39,695 nt of DNA from an uncultured Lachnospiraceae bacterium (lineage in GTDB: Bacteria; Bacillota; Clostridia; Lachnospirales; Lachnospiraceae): contig CAMSTM010000011.1 of the NCBI GenBank assembly GCA_947063675.1, forward strand, positions 1 to 39,695, in the 5' to 3' direction. Position numbers and translations under genes: made by a program. The notes below the pieces were generated by a model. That model ran no database searches, had not been told where the DNA came from, and was given only the letters and a program-made list of their open reading frames with translations. How positions within the stretch are numbered: the first letter of the stretch is position 1; each line of letters starts with the position of its first letter. Shown here piece after piece: positions 14,638 through 23,909 of this stretch.

Positions 14638-17430
14638 ATGGCACAGACAAAGAAAAGCAGCGCAGGGCGAAGCCGGCAGAGCGGCAGGGGAAAGAGCCGC
14701 TCGGGCAGGGCTTATCAGAATAAAAGAACAAGTGAACCAATGGACGTGGCAATCAGAAATGAAATTTTTCTGATTATTTTGTTTGCGGTTGCCGCCTTTT
14801 TATTTGTATGCAATTTTGGCATTGCAGGAGTAGTGGGAAATACCCTCAGTAACGTGATGTTCGGCATTTTCGGCCTGACGGCCTATGTGATGCCGCTTGT
14901 TATTTTCCTTATGATTGCCTTTGGAATGGTAAACAGCGGGAGTCCGGTCGCCGCCCGCAAGCTGGTGGCGGGCGTATTGCTGTTTCTGATTGTGGGGATT
15001 GTGTGCGATTTGTTTACGGGCGCGCCTCAGGCGACGGAAAGCTATCAGATAAAGGAAATCTACGGAAGATGCAGCGAAGCTCACAGCGGCGGCGGCGTAA
15101 TCGGCGGTTCCCTGGCTTACTTTGGCTGCCGTTTTCTGGGAATGATTGGCACGGTGCTGGTGCTTTTGGTGGCAGCCATTATTGCCATTGTGGTTGTAAC
15201 GGAAAAATCTTTTGTGTCCGGCGTGAAATCCGGCGGCCGGAAGGTTTACGAGCGTTCCATGGAGGAGCGGGCCTATCGGCAGGAGCGGGCAAAGGAGCGC
15301 AGAGCGCAGCAGGAGGAAGTGCGAAAGCGCAGAGAGGAAGAAAAAAAGCAAAGAGCTCTGGAGCGCGAGGATGAAAAGATTCTCCGCATGGATAAAAAGG
15401 TTACCGGAGTGATGTTAGATACCGCGCTCACCGGCAAAGCAGAGGAAAAGAGCAGAGTGCGGGATGATTTGCATGAAATCAACCTGACTGATTTTGACGA
15501 GCAGATAGAGCTGGCGGCGGAAAATCCGGCGCAGGAGGAGACAGGTAAGAACGAAGCTTTCAATTTTGACAATATCAGGATTAACAGCGCTTATCTTGAG
15601 GAAGCAGGTTCGGGCACGGAGGGAGACGACGAGCTTTCCGAAATTACAGACGTTTTTGCGCCTGTGGAAGAAGAAACAGGGGAGCTTCCCGCTGAGGATT
15701 TTGAGGAGCCGGATAGCCGGGGATTCATGGAGCCGGAGCATCAGAGCGCTTTCGGAGCGGTATCCGGAGCCGGAAAGCCAATGACAGGAAATCAGGCAGC
15801 GATGCCGGGCGCAGGTCCGGCAGGGAAAGCAGCGGCAGCGGCGCAGGATAAGGGCCCGGCAGGGAAAGCAGCGGCAATTTCCGCCGGAGGAGGCCTGACG
15901 GATAGCGCAGGGGCCGGGAATCCGGCGTCCGGGACAGGGGCAAAGCCGGCAGTTCCTAAAAAATACATATTTCCGCCCGTCAGTAAGCTGGCGAAAGGGC
16001 AGAAGGGCGCCGGCGGCGATTCCGCAAGAGAATTAAAGGAAACGGCACAAAAGCTGCAGCAGACACTGCAGAATTTCGGTGTGCGCGTAACTGTTACGGA
16101 TATCAGCCAGGGGCCGTCTGTTACCCGGTTTGAAATGCAGCCGGAGCAGGGCGTCAAGGTGAGCAAAATCGTAGGGCTTTCCGACGATATCAAGCTGAAT
16201 CTGGCGGCCACGGATATTCGTATCGAAGCGCCTATTCCCGGCAAGGCGGCCGTGGGAATCGAGGTGCCCAACAAAGAAAATATGACGGTTGCTCTCCGGG
16301 ATTTGATAGAAAGTAAGGAATTTAAGGATTTTCCCTCCAAGCTTGCCTTTGCGGTGGGAAAGGATATCGGCGGCAAGGTGGTGGTGGCGGATATCGCCAA
16401 AATGCCCCACATGCTGATTGCAGGGGCAACCGGCTCGGGCAAATCCGTCTGCATTAATACGCTCATAATGAGTATTTTGTATAAGGCCCACCCCGATGAT
16501 GTGAAGCTGATTATGGTTGACCCCAAGGTGGTGGAGCTCAGCGTTTATAACGGGATTCCGCATCTGCTGATTCCCGTTGTGACAGACCCCAAAAAGGCAT
16601 CGGGTGCGCTGCAGTGGGGCGTTGCCGAGATGACGGACCGCTACCAGAAGTTTGCCGATTTTAATGTAAGGGATTTAAAGGGGTATAATAAGAAGGTGGA
16701 GGCCATGAAGGATAAGGGGGACGAAAACGCTCCGGCGAAGATGCCCCAGATTGTCATTATCGTTGACGAGCTGGCGGACCTTATGATGGTCTGCCCCGGC
16801 GAGGTGGAGGAGTCTATCTGCCGTCTGGCGCAGCTTGCAAGAGCGGCGGGGATTCATCTGGTGATTGCCACCCAGCGGCCTTCTGTGGACGTTATCACGG
16901 GGCTGATTAAGGCCAATATGCCAAGCCGTGTGGCTTTCAGCGTATCCAGCGGCACGGATTCCAGAACCATACTGGATATGGTGGGAGCGGAAAAGCTCCT
17001 TGGAAAGGGCGATATGCTCTTTTATCCCCAGGGATACACCAAGCCTGCCAGAGTCCAGGGCGCTTTCGTTTCCGACAAGGAAGTGTCGGACGTGGTGGAG
17101 TTTCTCAAAAATCAGACGCTGGGAAACATCAGCTACAATTCCGATATTCAGGAAAAAATCACCACCATGGGAAGCAGCGCGGGCGCATCCTCCGGCGACG
17201 GCGGAGAGAGGGACCAGTATTTTGTGGAGGCTGCCAGATTTATCATTGAAAAGGACAAGGCTTCCATCGGCATGCTGCAGAGAATGTTTAAGATTGGCTT
17301 TAACAGGGCGGCACGGATTATGGACCAGCTCTGCGAGGCCGGCGTGGTAGGCGAGGAGGAGGGGACGAAGCCCCGGAAGGTTTTGATGAGTCAGGAACAG
17401 TTTGAGCAGTACATAGAGGAATCATTGTAG
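14638..17430 (+). CDS. ftsK: FtsK/SpoIIIE family DNA translocase
   Basis: The 930-aa membrane-anchored motor moves chromosomal DNA through the division or sporulation septum. Order of parts: a basic N-terminal stretch (1-40); about four membrane segments (43-190); a long charged then Ala/Gly/Pro-rich linker (200-440) with a small internal repeat; the alpha/beta motor core (about 455-800) with Walker A GATGSGKS near 595-602 and Walker [14 protein letters not shown] near 704; and a C-terminal gamma winged helix (about 860-925) for DNA polarity signals. In spore formers a single protein of this type often serves as SpoIIIE. tepA lies upstream; fhs follows after 17 bases, so some read-through is likely. 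Confidence 0.96.
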   Translation: MAQTKKSSAGRSRQSGRGKSRSGRAYQNKRTSEPMDVAIRNEIFLIILFAVAAFLFVCNFGIAGVVGNTLSNVMFGIFGLTAYVMPLVIFLMIAFGMVNSGSPVAARKLVAGVLLFLIVGIVCDLFTGAPQATESYQIKEIYGRCSEAHSGGGVIGGSLAYFGCRFLGMIGTVLVLLVAAIIAIVVVTEKSFVSGVKSGGRKVYERSMEERAYRQERAKERRAQQEEVRKRREEEKKQRALEREDEKILRMDKKVTGVMLDTALTGKAEEKSRVRDDLHEINLTDFDEQIELAAENPAQEETGKNEAFNFDNIRINSAYLEEAGSGTEGDDELSEITDVFAPVEEETGELPAEDFEEPDSRGFMEPEHQSAFGAVSGAGKPMTGNQAAMPGAGPAGKAAAAAQDKGPAGKAAAISAGGGLTDSAGAGNPASGTGAKPAVPKKYIFPPVSKLAKGQKGAGGDSARELKETAQKLQQTLQNFGVRVTVTDISQGPSVTRFEMQPEQGVKVSKIVGLSDDIKLNLAATDIRIEAPIPGKAAVGIEVPNKENMTVALRDLIESKEFKDFPSKLAFAVGKDIGGKVVVADIAKMPHMLIAGATGSGKSVCINTLIMSILYKAHPDDVKLIMVDPKVVELSVYNGIPHLLIPVVTDPKKASGALQWGVAEMTDRYQKFADFNVRDLKGYNKKVEAMKDKGDENAPAKMPQIVIIVDELADLMMVCPGEVEESICRLAQLARAAGIHLVIATQRPSVDVITGLIKANMPSRVAFSVSSGTDSRTILDMVGAEKLLGKGDMLFYPQGYTKPARVQGAFVSDKEVSDVVEFLKNQTLGNISYNSDIQEKITTMGSSAGASSGDGGERDQYFVEAARFIIEKDKASIGMLQRMFKIGFNRAARIMDQLCEAGVVGEEEGTKPRKVLMSQEQFEQYIEESL
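15817..15876 (+). repeat. 21-base direct repeat in the FtsK linker
   Basis: The same 21 bases occur at 15817-15837 and 15856-15876, 39 bases apart and in frame, each encoding PAGKAAA in the flexible linker. This looks like a small duplication in a region with little constraint. Confidence 0.8.
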
Positions 17431-17447
17431 ATTGTGGAGGGCATGGG

Positions 17448-19118
17448 ATGAAAACGGATATTCAAATTGCTCAGGAGGCAGAGCTTTTACCGGTTACGGA
17501 GGTTGCGGCAAAGCTTGAAATCGGGGAAGACGAGCTGGAGCTTTACGGGAAATATAAGGCGAAGCTTTCCGAAGAATATATGGAAAAGCTTTCCGGGAGG
17601 CCGGACGGAAAGCTGATTTTAGTGACGGCAATCAATCCGACGCCGGCAGGGGAAGGAAAGACAACTACCAGCGTGGGACTTGGCCAGGCTTTCGGCGTTT
17701 TAGGGAAAAAGGCGGTAATTGCCCTGCGGGAGCCCTCCTTAGGCCCCTGCTTTGGCATCAAGGGAGGAGCAGCCGGCGGCGGTTACGCCCAGGTGGTGCC
17801 TATGGAGGATTTGAACCTTCATTTTACGGGTGATTTTCATGCGATTACCTCTGCCAACAACCTGCTTGCGGCGCTTCTTGACAATCATATCCAGCAGGGG
17901 AATGAGCTGGGGATTGATACCCGGCAGGTAGTCTGGAAAAGATGCCTTGATATGAACGACAGAGTTTTGCGCAACGTAGTGGTGGGACTTGGCGCCAAAG
18001 CTGACGGGACTGTCAGGGAGGACCATTTCGTGATTACCGTGGCGTCGGAAATCATGGCGGTTTTATGCCTTGCCTGCGACATGAAGGATTTGAAGGAGCG
18101 GCTTGGCAGAATCGTAGTGGCGTATAACTACAAAGGCGAGCCGGTAACCGCCGCGGATTTGCAGGCGGTGGGCGCTATGGCGGCGCTTTTAAAGGACGCC
18201 ATGAAGCCCAATCTGATTCAGACACTGGAGCATACCCCGGCGCTGGTTCACGGCGGTCCTTTTGCAAATATCGCCCATGGCTGTAATTCCGTGCGCGCCA
18301 CAAAGACAGCGCTTAAGATGGCGGATTATGTGATTACAGAGGCAGGCTTCGGCGCAGACCTGGGAGCGGAGAAATTTTTTGATATCAAATGCCGGATTGG
18401 GAATCTGAAACCCGACGCCGTGGTGCTTGTGGCTACCGTCCGTGCCTTAAAATACAACGGAGGCGTTTCTAAGGCGGAGCTTTCCGGGGAGAATCTTGAC
18501 GCGCTGAAAAAGGGCATTGTAAATCTGGAAAAGCATATGGAGAATCTTCAAAAATACGGAGTGCCTGTGGTTGTCACCCTGAACAGCTTTGTCACGGACA
18601 CGCAGGCGGAGATTTCCTTTGTAAAAGAATTCTGCGAGGAAAAGGGCTGTGAGTTCGCCGTCTCCGAGGTCTGGGAGAAGGGCGGAGAGGGAGGAACGGC
18701 CCTGGCGGAAAAGGTTCTTCAGGTTCTGGAAGAAAAAGAAAGCAATTTCAGGGTTTTATATGAGGATAATGTAAGCCTTGAGGAGAAAATCGAAACCGTG
18801 GCAAAAGAAATTTACGGGGCGGCCGGGGCGGATTATACTCCGCTGGCCCGCAGGCAGCTGAAAGCCCTTACGGATTTGGGCTTCGGAAATCTGCCGGTCT
18901 GCATGGCAAAAACGCAATATTCCCTTTCCGACGACCCGGCGCTTTTGGGACGGCCGGAAAATTTCAGAATAAACGTAAGAGAAGCCTATGTCAGTGCCGG
19001 AGCCGGTTTTGTGGTGGTGCTTACCGGAGCTGTTATGACAATGCCGGGGCTTCCCAAAAATCCGGCGGCCTTTGCCATTGACGTTGACGACGAGGGCGTG
19101 ATTACGGGGCTGTTTTAA
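17448..19118 (+). CDS. fhs: Formate--tetrahydrofolate ligase
   Basis: The 556-aa enzyme joins formate to tetrahydrofolate with ATP, giving 10-formyl-THF. It is full length and shows the ATP-binding motif [12 protein letters not shown] (near residues 63-74), the [19 protein letters not shown] segment and the [13 protein letters not shown]-terminus typical of the family. It is the C1 entry step of the methyl branch of the Wood-Ljungdahl pathway but also serves purine and fMet synthesis in non-acetogens, so it does not by itself show acetogenesis. The ribosome site GTGGAGGG precedes ATG 17448; folD follows after 15 bases. Confidence 0.98.
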   Translation: MKTDIQIAQEAELLPVTEVAAKLEIGEDELELYGKYKAKLSEEYMEKLSGRPDGKLILVTAINPTPAGEGKTTTSVGLGQAFGVLGKKAVIALREPSLGPCFGIKGGAAGGGYAQVVPMEDLNLHFTGDFHAITSANNLLAALLDNHIQQGNELGIDTRQVVWKRCLDMNDRVLRNVVVGLGAKADGTVREDHFVITVASEIMAVLCLACDMKDLKERLGRIVVAYNYKGEPVTAADLQAVGAMAALLKDAMKPNLIQTLEHTPALVHGGPFANIAHGCNSVRATKTALKMADYVITEAGFGADLGAEKFFDIKCRIGNLKPDAVVLVATVRALKYNGGVSKAELSGENLDALKKGIVNLEKHMENLQKYGVPVVVTLNSFVTDTQAEISFVKEFCEEKGCEFAVSEVWEKGGEGGTALAEKVLQVLEEKESNFRVLYEDNVSLEEKIETVAKEIYGAAGADYTPLARRQLKALTDLGFGNLPVCMAKTQYSLSDDPALLGRPENFRINVREAYVSAGAGFVVVLTGAVMTMPGLPKNPAAFAIDVDDEGVITGLF

Positions 19119-19133
19119 GGAAGGAATAAATTT

Positions 19134-19976
19134 ATGGCAATGATAATTGACGGTAAGGAGATTTCCTTGCAGGTAAAGGATGAAATAAAGAAAAAAGTGG
19201 AGGCTCTTAAGGGACAGGGAAAAGAGATAACCCTTGCCGTGATTCAGGTCGGAGACAACCCGGCCTCCACCGTTTATGTGAGAAATAAAAAGCGGGGGTG
19301 CGAGTATACCGGCATCCGTTCCCTTTCCTATGAGCTTTCCGGCGATGCCGCCGAGGAGGAGCTTCTTGCCCTTGTGGAGGAGCTGAATGAAAGAGAGGAC
19401 GTAAACGGCATTTTAGTGCAGCTTCCTCTGCCGCCCCATATGGATGAGGACAGGGTGATAAGCGCGATTTCCCCGCTTAAGGATGTGGACGGCTTTCATC
19501 CTCAGAATGTGGGAAATCTGTGTATCGGCCGTCCGGGCTTTGTATCCTGTACGCCCCTTGGAATTATCCAGCTCCTGAAAAGAAGCGGCATTTCCATAGA
19601 AGGGAAAAAATGCGTGGTGCTTGGCAGAAGCAACATTGTGGGAAAGCCCATGGCGCTTTTACTGCTTCGGGAAAATGCAACCGTCACCATTGCCCACTCC
19701 AGGACTGAAAATTTGAAAGAAGTAACGCGGGAAGCAGACATTTTGATTGCGGCGGTTGGAAGGGCCAAAATGATTACCGGGGAGTATGTAAAAGAGGGGG
19801 CGGTAGTTATTGACGTTGGCATTAACAGAGATGAGAATAACAAATTGTGCGGGGACGTTGATTTTGATACGGTGGAGCCTGTGTGCAGCGCTATCACTCC
19901 GGTTCCGGGAGGCGTCGGCCCCATGACAATTGCCATGCTTCTTCATAACTGTTTAGAATCCATAGAAAGAGAATGA
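19134..19976 (+). CDS. folD: Methylenetetrahydrofolate dehydrogenase / methenyltetrahydrofolate cyclohydrolase
   Basis: The 280-aa bifunctional enzyme converts 5,10-methylene-THF to 10-formyl-THF and back, using NADP or NAD. Seen: the active-site region STVYVRNKKRGCEYTGI (with the YxxxK-type lysine), QLPLPPHMDE, KDVDGFHPQNVG, the Rossmann segment VVLGRSNIVGKPMA and the closing TPVPGGVGPMTIAML. It is co-transcribed with fhs, and together they carry formate to the methylene-THF level. Its stop codon lies one base before the next gene's ATG. Confidence 0.98.
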   Translation: MAMIIDGKEISLQVKDEIKKKVEALKGQGKEITLAVIQVGDNPASTVYVRNKKRGCEYTGIRSLSYELSGDAAEEELLALVEELNEREDVNGILVQLPLPPHMDEDRVISAISPLKDVDGFHPQNVGNLCIGRPGFVSCTPLGIIQLLKRSGISIEGKKCVVLGRSNIVGKPMALLLLRENATVTIAHSRTENLKEVTREADILIAAVGRAKMITGEYVKEGAVVIDVGINRDENNKLCGDVDFDTVEPVCSAITPVPGGVGPMTIAMLLHNCLESIERE

Positions 19977-19977
19977 T

Positions 19978-21468
19978 ATGAAGTGTCCTAATTGTGGATG
20001 TGAAATAAAAGAGGGCCATCTTTACTGCGAAACCTGCGGGACGGAAATCCAGATGGTTCCCGATTTCGAGCCTGAAATTGAAAACAGCATAATGGAGACG
20101 CTCTCTAATCTGGCGGAAGGAATCAGAGGAAAGAACCGGGCGGAAAAATCCCCCAAGGGGAAAAACGCCCATAACGGAGAGGACGGAAAAGAGGCGGGAG
20201 AGCCGGATGAAAGCCGCGGGCAGCCGGAAAAAAACCGGTGGAAGGACAGAAAATGGGTGCTTGTCAGCCTGGTTACTTTCATTGTTGCCACACTGGTCAT
20301 TGTTTTTGTGGCTGTGTATATGTACCGCGGGTATTCCGTCCCTTACCAGACCCGAAGAGCCAGAGCTTATGCGGAAAGCGGCGATTATGCAAAAGCAATT
20401 GAATGTCTGGAAAGAGCCAGAGGCCTCCGCAGCGATATTGCAGAGCTGGTTTTGCTGGAAGCGGATTACTGCTACCAGTCGGGGGATAAGGAGAGGGCGG
20501 CGGATATTCTTTTAACGCTTGTGGGAAAGGAATATCTTGAGTATGAAGACAAAGAAAAATTATATGAAAAAATTATAGATATTTATAACGAAGAAGACAG
20601 ATATGAGGATATCAATGAGCTGCTCATTTCCTGTACGGACAGCGAGATTGTCAACCATTTTCAGCAGTTTCTGGCGCTTCCGCCTGAATTCGGGTATGAA
20701 TCGGGAAGCTATGACGAGGTCATTACGTTAAAGCTCAGCGCAAATACTGCCGGAACGATTTACTATACGTTAGACGGGAGCGAACCGGATGAGAGGAGCC
20801 AGATTTACACAGCGCCGCTGATTTTGGAATCCGGCGACTATCAGGTTACGGCTGTTTTTATCAATGAGTATGGAATCAGAAGCGACTCGGCAAGAAACTG
20901 GTACATGATTAACCTTTCCGTGCCCGATGCGCCGGAGGTTCCTGTTGCCAGCGGAGATTACGACACGCCGGTTAAAATTGAGGTGATTGTGCCGGAAGGA
21001 GGAACCGTATACTATACCACGAACGGCGCCACGCCCGACGCCTACAGCCAACAGTATACAGGCCCCATAGCAATGCCTTTAGGGAGAACCAATTTCAAAT
21101 TTGTGGCAATTTCGGAGGAGGGTGTTTCCAGCGAAATTGTAAACCGCAGCTATTCTCTTGCTCTGGATACGGATATCACAGTGACAAGGGCGGTGAATAT
21201 CATTGTGGACGCGCTGTATAGACGGAGAGTATTGTCGGATTTGCAGGGGCATTCTTATGGAATAGAGGGAAAATATGTATTTAAGTATGATTCTATTGTG
21301 GAAATTCCCAATTTAGGTTATTATTATATTTTGAATGAGTACGTGGAGGATAACAGCGGAAATCAGACAAAGACAGAGCGGCTTTACGCGGTGGAGGTAA
21401 ATACGGGTGCGCCCAACCGCCTGATTTACGATGAAAACGGAAAGATGGGATTAATTCCCCTGAACTAA
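19978..21468 (+). CDS. Zinc-ribbon, single-pass membrane protein with TPR and two chitobiase-like beta domains
   Basis: The specific protein is not recognised, but its parts are clear (496 aa). An N-terminal zinc ribbon has C3, C6, C17 and C20; a hydrophilic linker follows; then one membrane segment (about 92-114); TPR-like helices (about 125-190, with AESGDYAKAIECLERA); two tandem CHB_HEX_C-type beta domains (about 241-305 and 322-390, with YYTLDGSEPD and YYTTNGATPD); and a C-terminal domain (395-496) with no family I know. The layout suggests a cytosolic zinc ribbon and an outside part with beta domains that often bind envelope sugars. It starts one base after folD, so it is co-expressed with fhs-folD, with no obvious functional link. 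Confidence 0.85.
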   Translation: MKCPNCGCEIKEGHLYCETCGTEIQMVPDFEPEIENSIMETLSNLAEGIRGKNRAEKSPKGKNAHNGEDGKEAGEPDESRGQPEKNRWKDRKWVLVSLVTFIVATLVIVFVAVYMYRGYSVPYQTRRARAYAESGDYAKAIECLERARGLRSDIAELVLLEADYCYQSGDKERAADILLTLVGKEYLEYEDKEKLYEKIIDIYNEEDRYEDINELLISCTDSEIVNHFQQFLALPPEFGYESGSYDEVITLKLSANTAGTIYYTLDGSEPDERSQIYTAPLILESGDYQVTAVFINEYGIRSDSARNWYMINLSVPDAPEVPVASGDYDTPVKIEVIVPEGGTVYYTTNGATPDAYSQQYTGPIAMPLGRTNFKFVAISEEGVSSEIVNRSYSLALDTDITVTRAVNIIVDALYRRRVLSDLQGHSYGIEGKYVFKYDSIVEIPNLGYYYILNEYVEDNSGNQTKTERLYAVEVNTGAPNRLIYDENGKMGLIPLN

Positions 21469-21496
21469 AAATCTATTAAATTATAAGGAGCGGGAA

Positions 21497-22384
21497 ATGT
21501 ATAAGATAGTAGAAGCAAAAGAGCTTGCGGCCAATATTTATTATATGGTGGTGGAAGCAAAACGAGTGGCGAAATCATGTGAACCCGGGCAGTTTGTAAT
21601 TGTCAGAACCGATGAAAACGGAGAGCGTATCCCTTTAACTATCTGCGATTACGACAGGGAAAAGGGGACAATAACGATAGTGTTCCAAATCGTGGGAGCG
21701 GCGACCAGAATGATGTCCGCTTTGAAAGCCGGGGATGCCTTTCATGATTTTGTCGGGCCTTTGGGCTGCCCGTCGGAATTTATCTCGGAGGATTTGGAAG
21801 TATTAAAAAAGAAGAAAATGCTGTTTGTGGCCGGCGGCGTGGGAACTGCGCCGGTATATCCCCAGGTGAAATGGCTCCATGAAAGGGGAATCGACGCAGA
21901 CGTGATTGTGGGCGCCAAGACAAAAGACCTTCTGATTCTCGAGGAGGAAATGAAGGAGGCTGCCGGCAATCTTTACATAACAACGGACGACGGTTCTTAT
22001 GGGAGAAGCGGAATGGTGACGCAGACTATCACGGATTTGGTAAACGAGGGAAATCACTACGATGTGTGCGTTGCTATCGGCCCTATGATTATGATGAAAT
22101 TTGTCTGCAAGCTGACCAAAGAGCTGGGGCTGCCCACCATTGTCAGCTTAAATCCCATTATGGTGGACGGCACAGGCATGTGCGGAGCCTGCCGTGTGAC
22201 CGTAGGCGGAAAAGTGAAATTTGCCTGTGTGGACGGGCCGGAGTTTGACGGCCATCAGGTGAATTTTGACGAGGCCATGCAGCGTCAGCAGATTTATAAA
22301 ACAGCCGAGGGCAGAGCCTTCCTCAAAGAAAAGGAGGGGGATACCCACCATGGAGGCTGTGGAAATTGCGGAGGTGACAAATGA
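21497..22384 (+). CDS. nfnA: NfnA: FAD/[2Fe-2S] subunit of NADH-dependent ferredoxin:NADP+ oxidoreductase
   Basis: The 295-aa subunit has a ferredoxin-NADP reductase-like FAD domain (ERIPLTICDY), an NAD(H) domain (FVAGGVGTAPVYPQ) and a C-terminal [2Fe-2S] motif. Where PyrK (dihydroorotate dehydrogenase partner) has a first cysteine, this protein has D224, followed by C229, C232 and C244; an Asp ligand with three Cys is the NfnA arrangement, so NfnA is preferred over PyrK or sulfide dehydrogenase labels. Together with NfnB it bifurcates electrons between NADPH, NADH and ferredoxin in the cytoplasm. The genes overlap by 4 bases (ATGA), and a terminator follows nfnB. Confidence 0.92.
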   Translation: MYKIVEAKELAANIYYMVVEAKRVAKSCEPGQFVIVRTDENGERIPLTICDYDREKGTITIVFQIVGAATRMMSALKAGDAFHDFVGPLGCPSEFISEDLEVLKKKKMLFVAGGVGTAPVYPQVKWLHERGIDADVIVGAKTKDLLILEEEMKEAAGNLYITTDDGSYGRSGMVTQTITDLVNEGNHYDVCVAIGPMIMMKFVCKLTKELGLPTIVSLNPIMVDGTGMCGACRVTVGGKVKFACVDGPEFDGHQVNFDEAMQRQQIYKTAEGRAFLKEKEGDTHHGGCGNCGGDK

Positions 22385-23772
22385 TGGATGTATTAAAGAA
22401 AGTTCCGGTAAGAGAGCAGGATGCGAAGGTGCGTGCCGCCAATTTTGAGGAGGTATGCCTTGGTTATAATATGGAAGAGGCGATGGAAGAGGCGGAAAGA
22501 TGCATTAACTGCAAAAATGCACAGTGCGTCAAAGGCTGTCCGGTGGCAATTGATATTCCCGGCTTCATACAGAAAGTAAAGGAAGGCGATGTGGAAGCAG
22601 CCTATCAGGTAATCAGCGAGGCGTCCTCACTTCCGGCAGTGTGCGGGCGGGTATGCCCCCAGGAAAGCCAGTGCGAGGGGAAATGCATCCGCGGAATCAA
22701 GGGAGAGCCCATTTCCATCGGAAAGCTGGAGCGTTTTGTGGCGGACTGGGCCGGTGAAAAAGGAATTAAGCCTCAGTGCAGCGCGGAGAAAAACGGTAAA
22801 AAGGTTGCCGTAATCGGTTCCGGCCCGGCAGGACTTTCCTGTGCGGGAGATTTGGCAAAGCTTGGATATGAGGTGACGATTTTTGAAGCCCTCCACGAGC
22901 CGGGCGGCGTGCTGGTATACGGAATTCCCGAATTCCGTCTTCCCAAGAGCGCGGTTGTGGCGAAGGAAATTGAAAACGTAAAGTCATTAGGCGTTAAGAT
23001 AGAGACAAATGTGGTGGTGGGCAAATCCGTTACCATCGACGGGCTGCTGGAGGAAGAAGGCTTCGACGCGGTGTTTATCGGTTCCGGCGCGGGCCTTCCC
23101 AAATTCATGGGAATTCCCGGCGAGCAGGCAAACGGCGTATTTTCTGCAAACGAATACCTGACCAGAAGCAATCTTATGAAGGCCTTTGACGAGGAGTCCG
23201 CAACGCCGATTATGCGTGGCAAAAAGGTTGCGGTGGTGGGCGGCGGAAATGTGGCAATGGACGCCGCAAGGACGGCGCTCCGCCTTGGCGCAGAGGTACA
23301 TATCGTATACAGAAGAAGCGAGGAAGAACTTCCGGCCCGTGTGGAGGAGGTGCACCATGCAAAAGAGGAAGGGATTATTTTTGACCTTCTCACCAATCCG
23401 GTGGAGATTCTTACCGATGAAAAAGGATGGGTAAAGGGCATGACCTGTATCAGGATGGAGCTTGGAGAGCCTGACGCCTCTGGCAGAAGACGTCCTGTGG
23501 AGGTGCCCGGCTCCGAGTTTACTATTGATGTGGACACGGTTATCATGTCCCTGGGAACATCTCCCAATCCGCTGATTTCTTCCACAACAGAGGGGCTTGA
23601 GGTAAACAAGTGGAAATGTATTGTTGCGGATGAAGAATACGGAAAGACCACAAAGGAAGGGGTATACGCCGGCGGAGACGCGGTTACGGGCGCGGCCACC
23701 GTTATCCTTGCAATGGGCGCCGGAAGGGCAGGCGCAAAAGGGATTGACGAGTATCTGAAAAATAAGAAGTAA
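22381..23772 (+). CDS. nfnB: NfnB: NADPH-binding flavoprotein subunit (GltA/GltD-like)
   Basis: The 463-aa protein resembles the small subunit of glutamate synthase, and is often labelled gltA, but no large glutamate synthase subunit is next to it. Seen: an N-terminal domain with two cysteine groups for [4Fe-4S] clusters (CINCKNAQCVKGCP and VCGRVCPQESQCEGKC), an FAD site with GSGPAGLSCAGDLAKLGYEV, and a second nucleotide site GGGNVAMDAARTALRLGAEV. Pairing with nfnA fixes the role as the site of NADPH oxidation and flavin-based bifurcation. Two adjacent ATG codons (22381 and 22384) are possible; the first overlaps the nfnA stop. Confidence 0.95.
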   Translation: MMDVLKKVPVREQDAKVRAANFEEVCLGYNMEEAMEEAERCINCKNAQCVKGCPVAIDIPGFIQKVKEGDVEAAYQVISEASSLPAVCGRVCPQESQCEGKCIRGIKGEPISIGKLERFVADWAGEKGIKPQCSAEKNGKKVAVIGSGPAGLSCAGDLAKLGYEVTIFEALHEPGGVLVYGIPEFRLPKSAVVAKEIENVKSLGVKIETNVVVGKSVTIDGLLEEEGFDAVFIGSGAGLPKFMGIPGEQANGVFSANEYLTRSNLMKAFDEESATPIMRGKKVAVVGGGNVAMDAARTALRLGAEVHIVYRRSEEELPARVEEVHHAKEEGIIFDLLTNPVEILTDEKGWVKGMTCIRMELGEPDASGRRRPVEVPGSEFTIDVDTVIMSLGTSPNPLISSTTEGLEVNKWKCIVADEEYGKTTKEGVYAGGDAVTGAATVILAMGAGRAGAKGIDEYLKNKK

Positions 23773-23782
23773 GGTAAGGTGC

Positions 23783-23815
23783 AGGAGGCAGGTAAGTTTA
23801 CCTACCTCCTTTCAT
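23783..23815 (+). terminator. Terminator after nfnAB
   Basis: AGGAGGCAGGTAA (23783-23795) pairs with TTACCTACCTCCT (23798-23810) with one C/A mismatch and a very tight loop, followed by TTTCATT. It ends the fhs-nfnB run. Confidence 0.7.
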
Positions 23816-23854
23816 TAAAATAAGAAAGAATTAATAATTTATTCCCCGTAAATT

Positions 23855-23880
23855 AAACAATCTGTTTTATACTATATAAC
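23855..23880 (+). promoter_or_regulatory. Inverted repeat beside a weak promoter for the MORN gene
   Basis: AAACA-ATC-TGTTT (23855-23867) is a perfect inverted repeat touching TATACT (23868-23873); a second -10-like TATAAC follows (23875-23880), paired at 16 bases with the poor -35 TTAAAC (23853-23858). A promoter is expected here because a terminator lies upstream, but the -35 is weak, so an activator or another sigma factor may be needed. Confidence 0.35.
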
Positions 23881-23909
23881 AAACGAAGCAGACGGGGATG
23901 GGAGGAAAA

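Noticed and set aside
15792-16526. A 244-codon minus-strand frame opposite ftsK
   Set aside because: Low-complexity Pro/Ala/Ser content caused by the linker of FtsK read backwards; no ribosome site.
17448-19976. fhs-folD as proof of acetogenesis
   Set aside because: These genes are present in many non-acetogens for purine and fMet synthesis; no CODH/ACS or methyl-branch partner genes lie in the window.
22773-23699. A 308-codon open frame on the minus strand opposite nfnB
   Set aside because: It is the mirror of a clearly real gene; it is rich in Ser, Pro and Thr from reverse-read Gly/Glu codons and has no motif. Long antisense frames are common in this composition.
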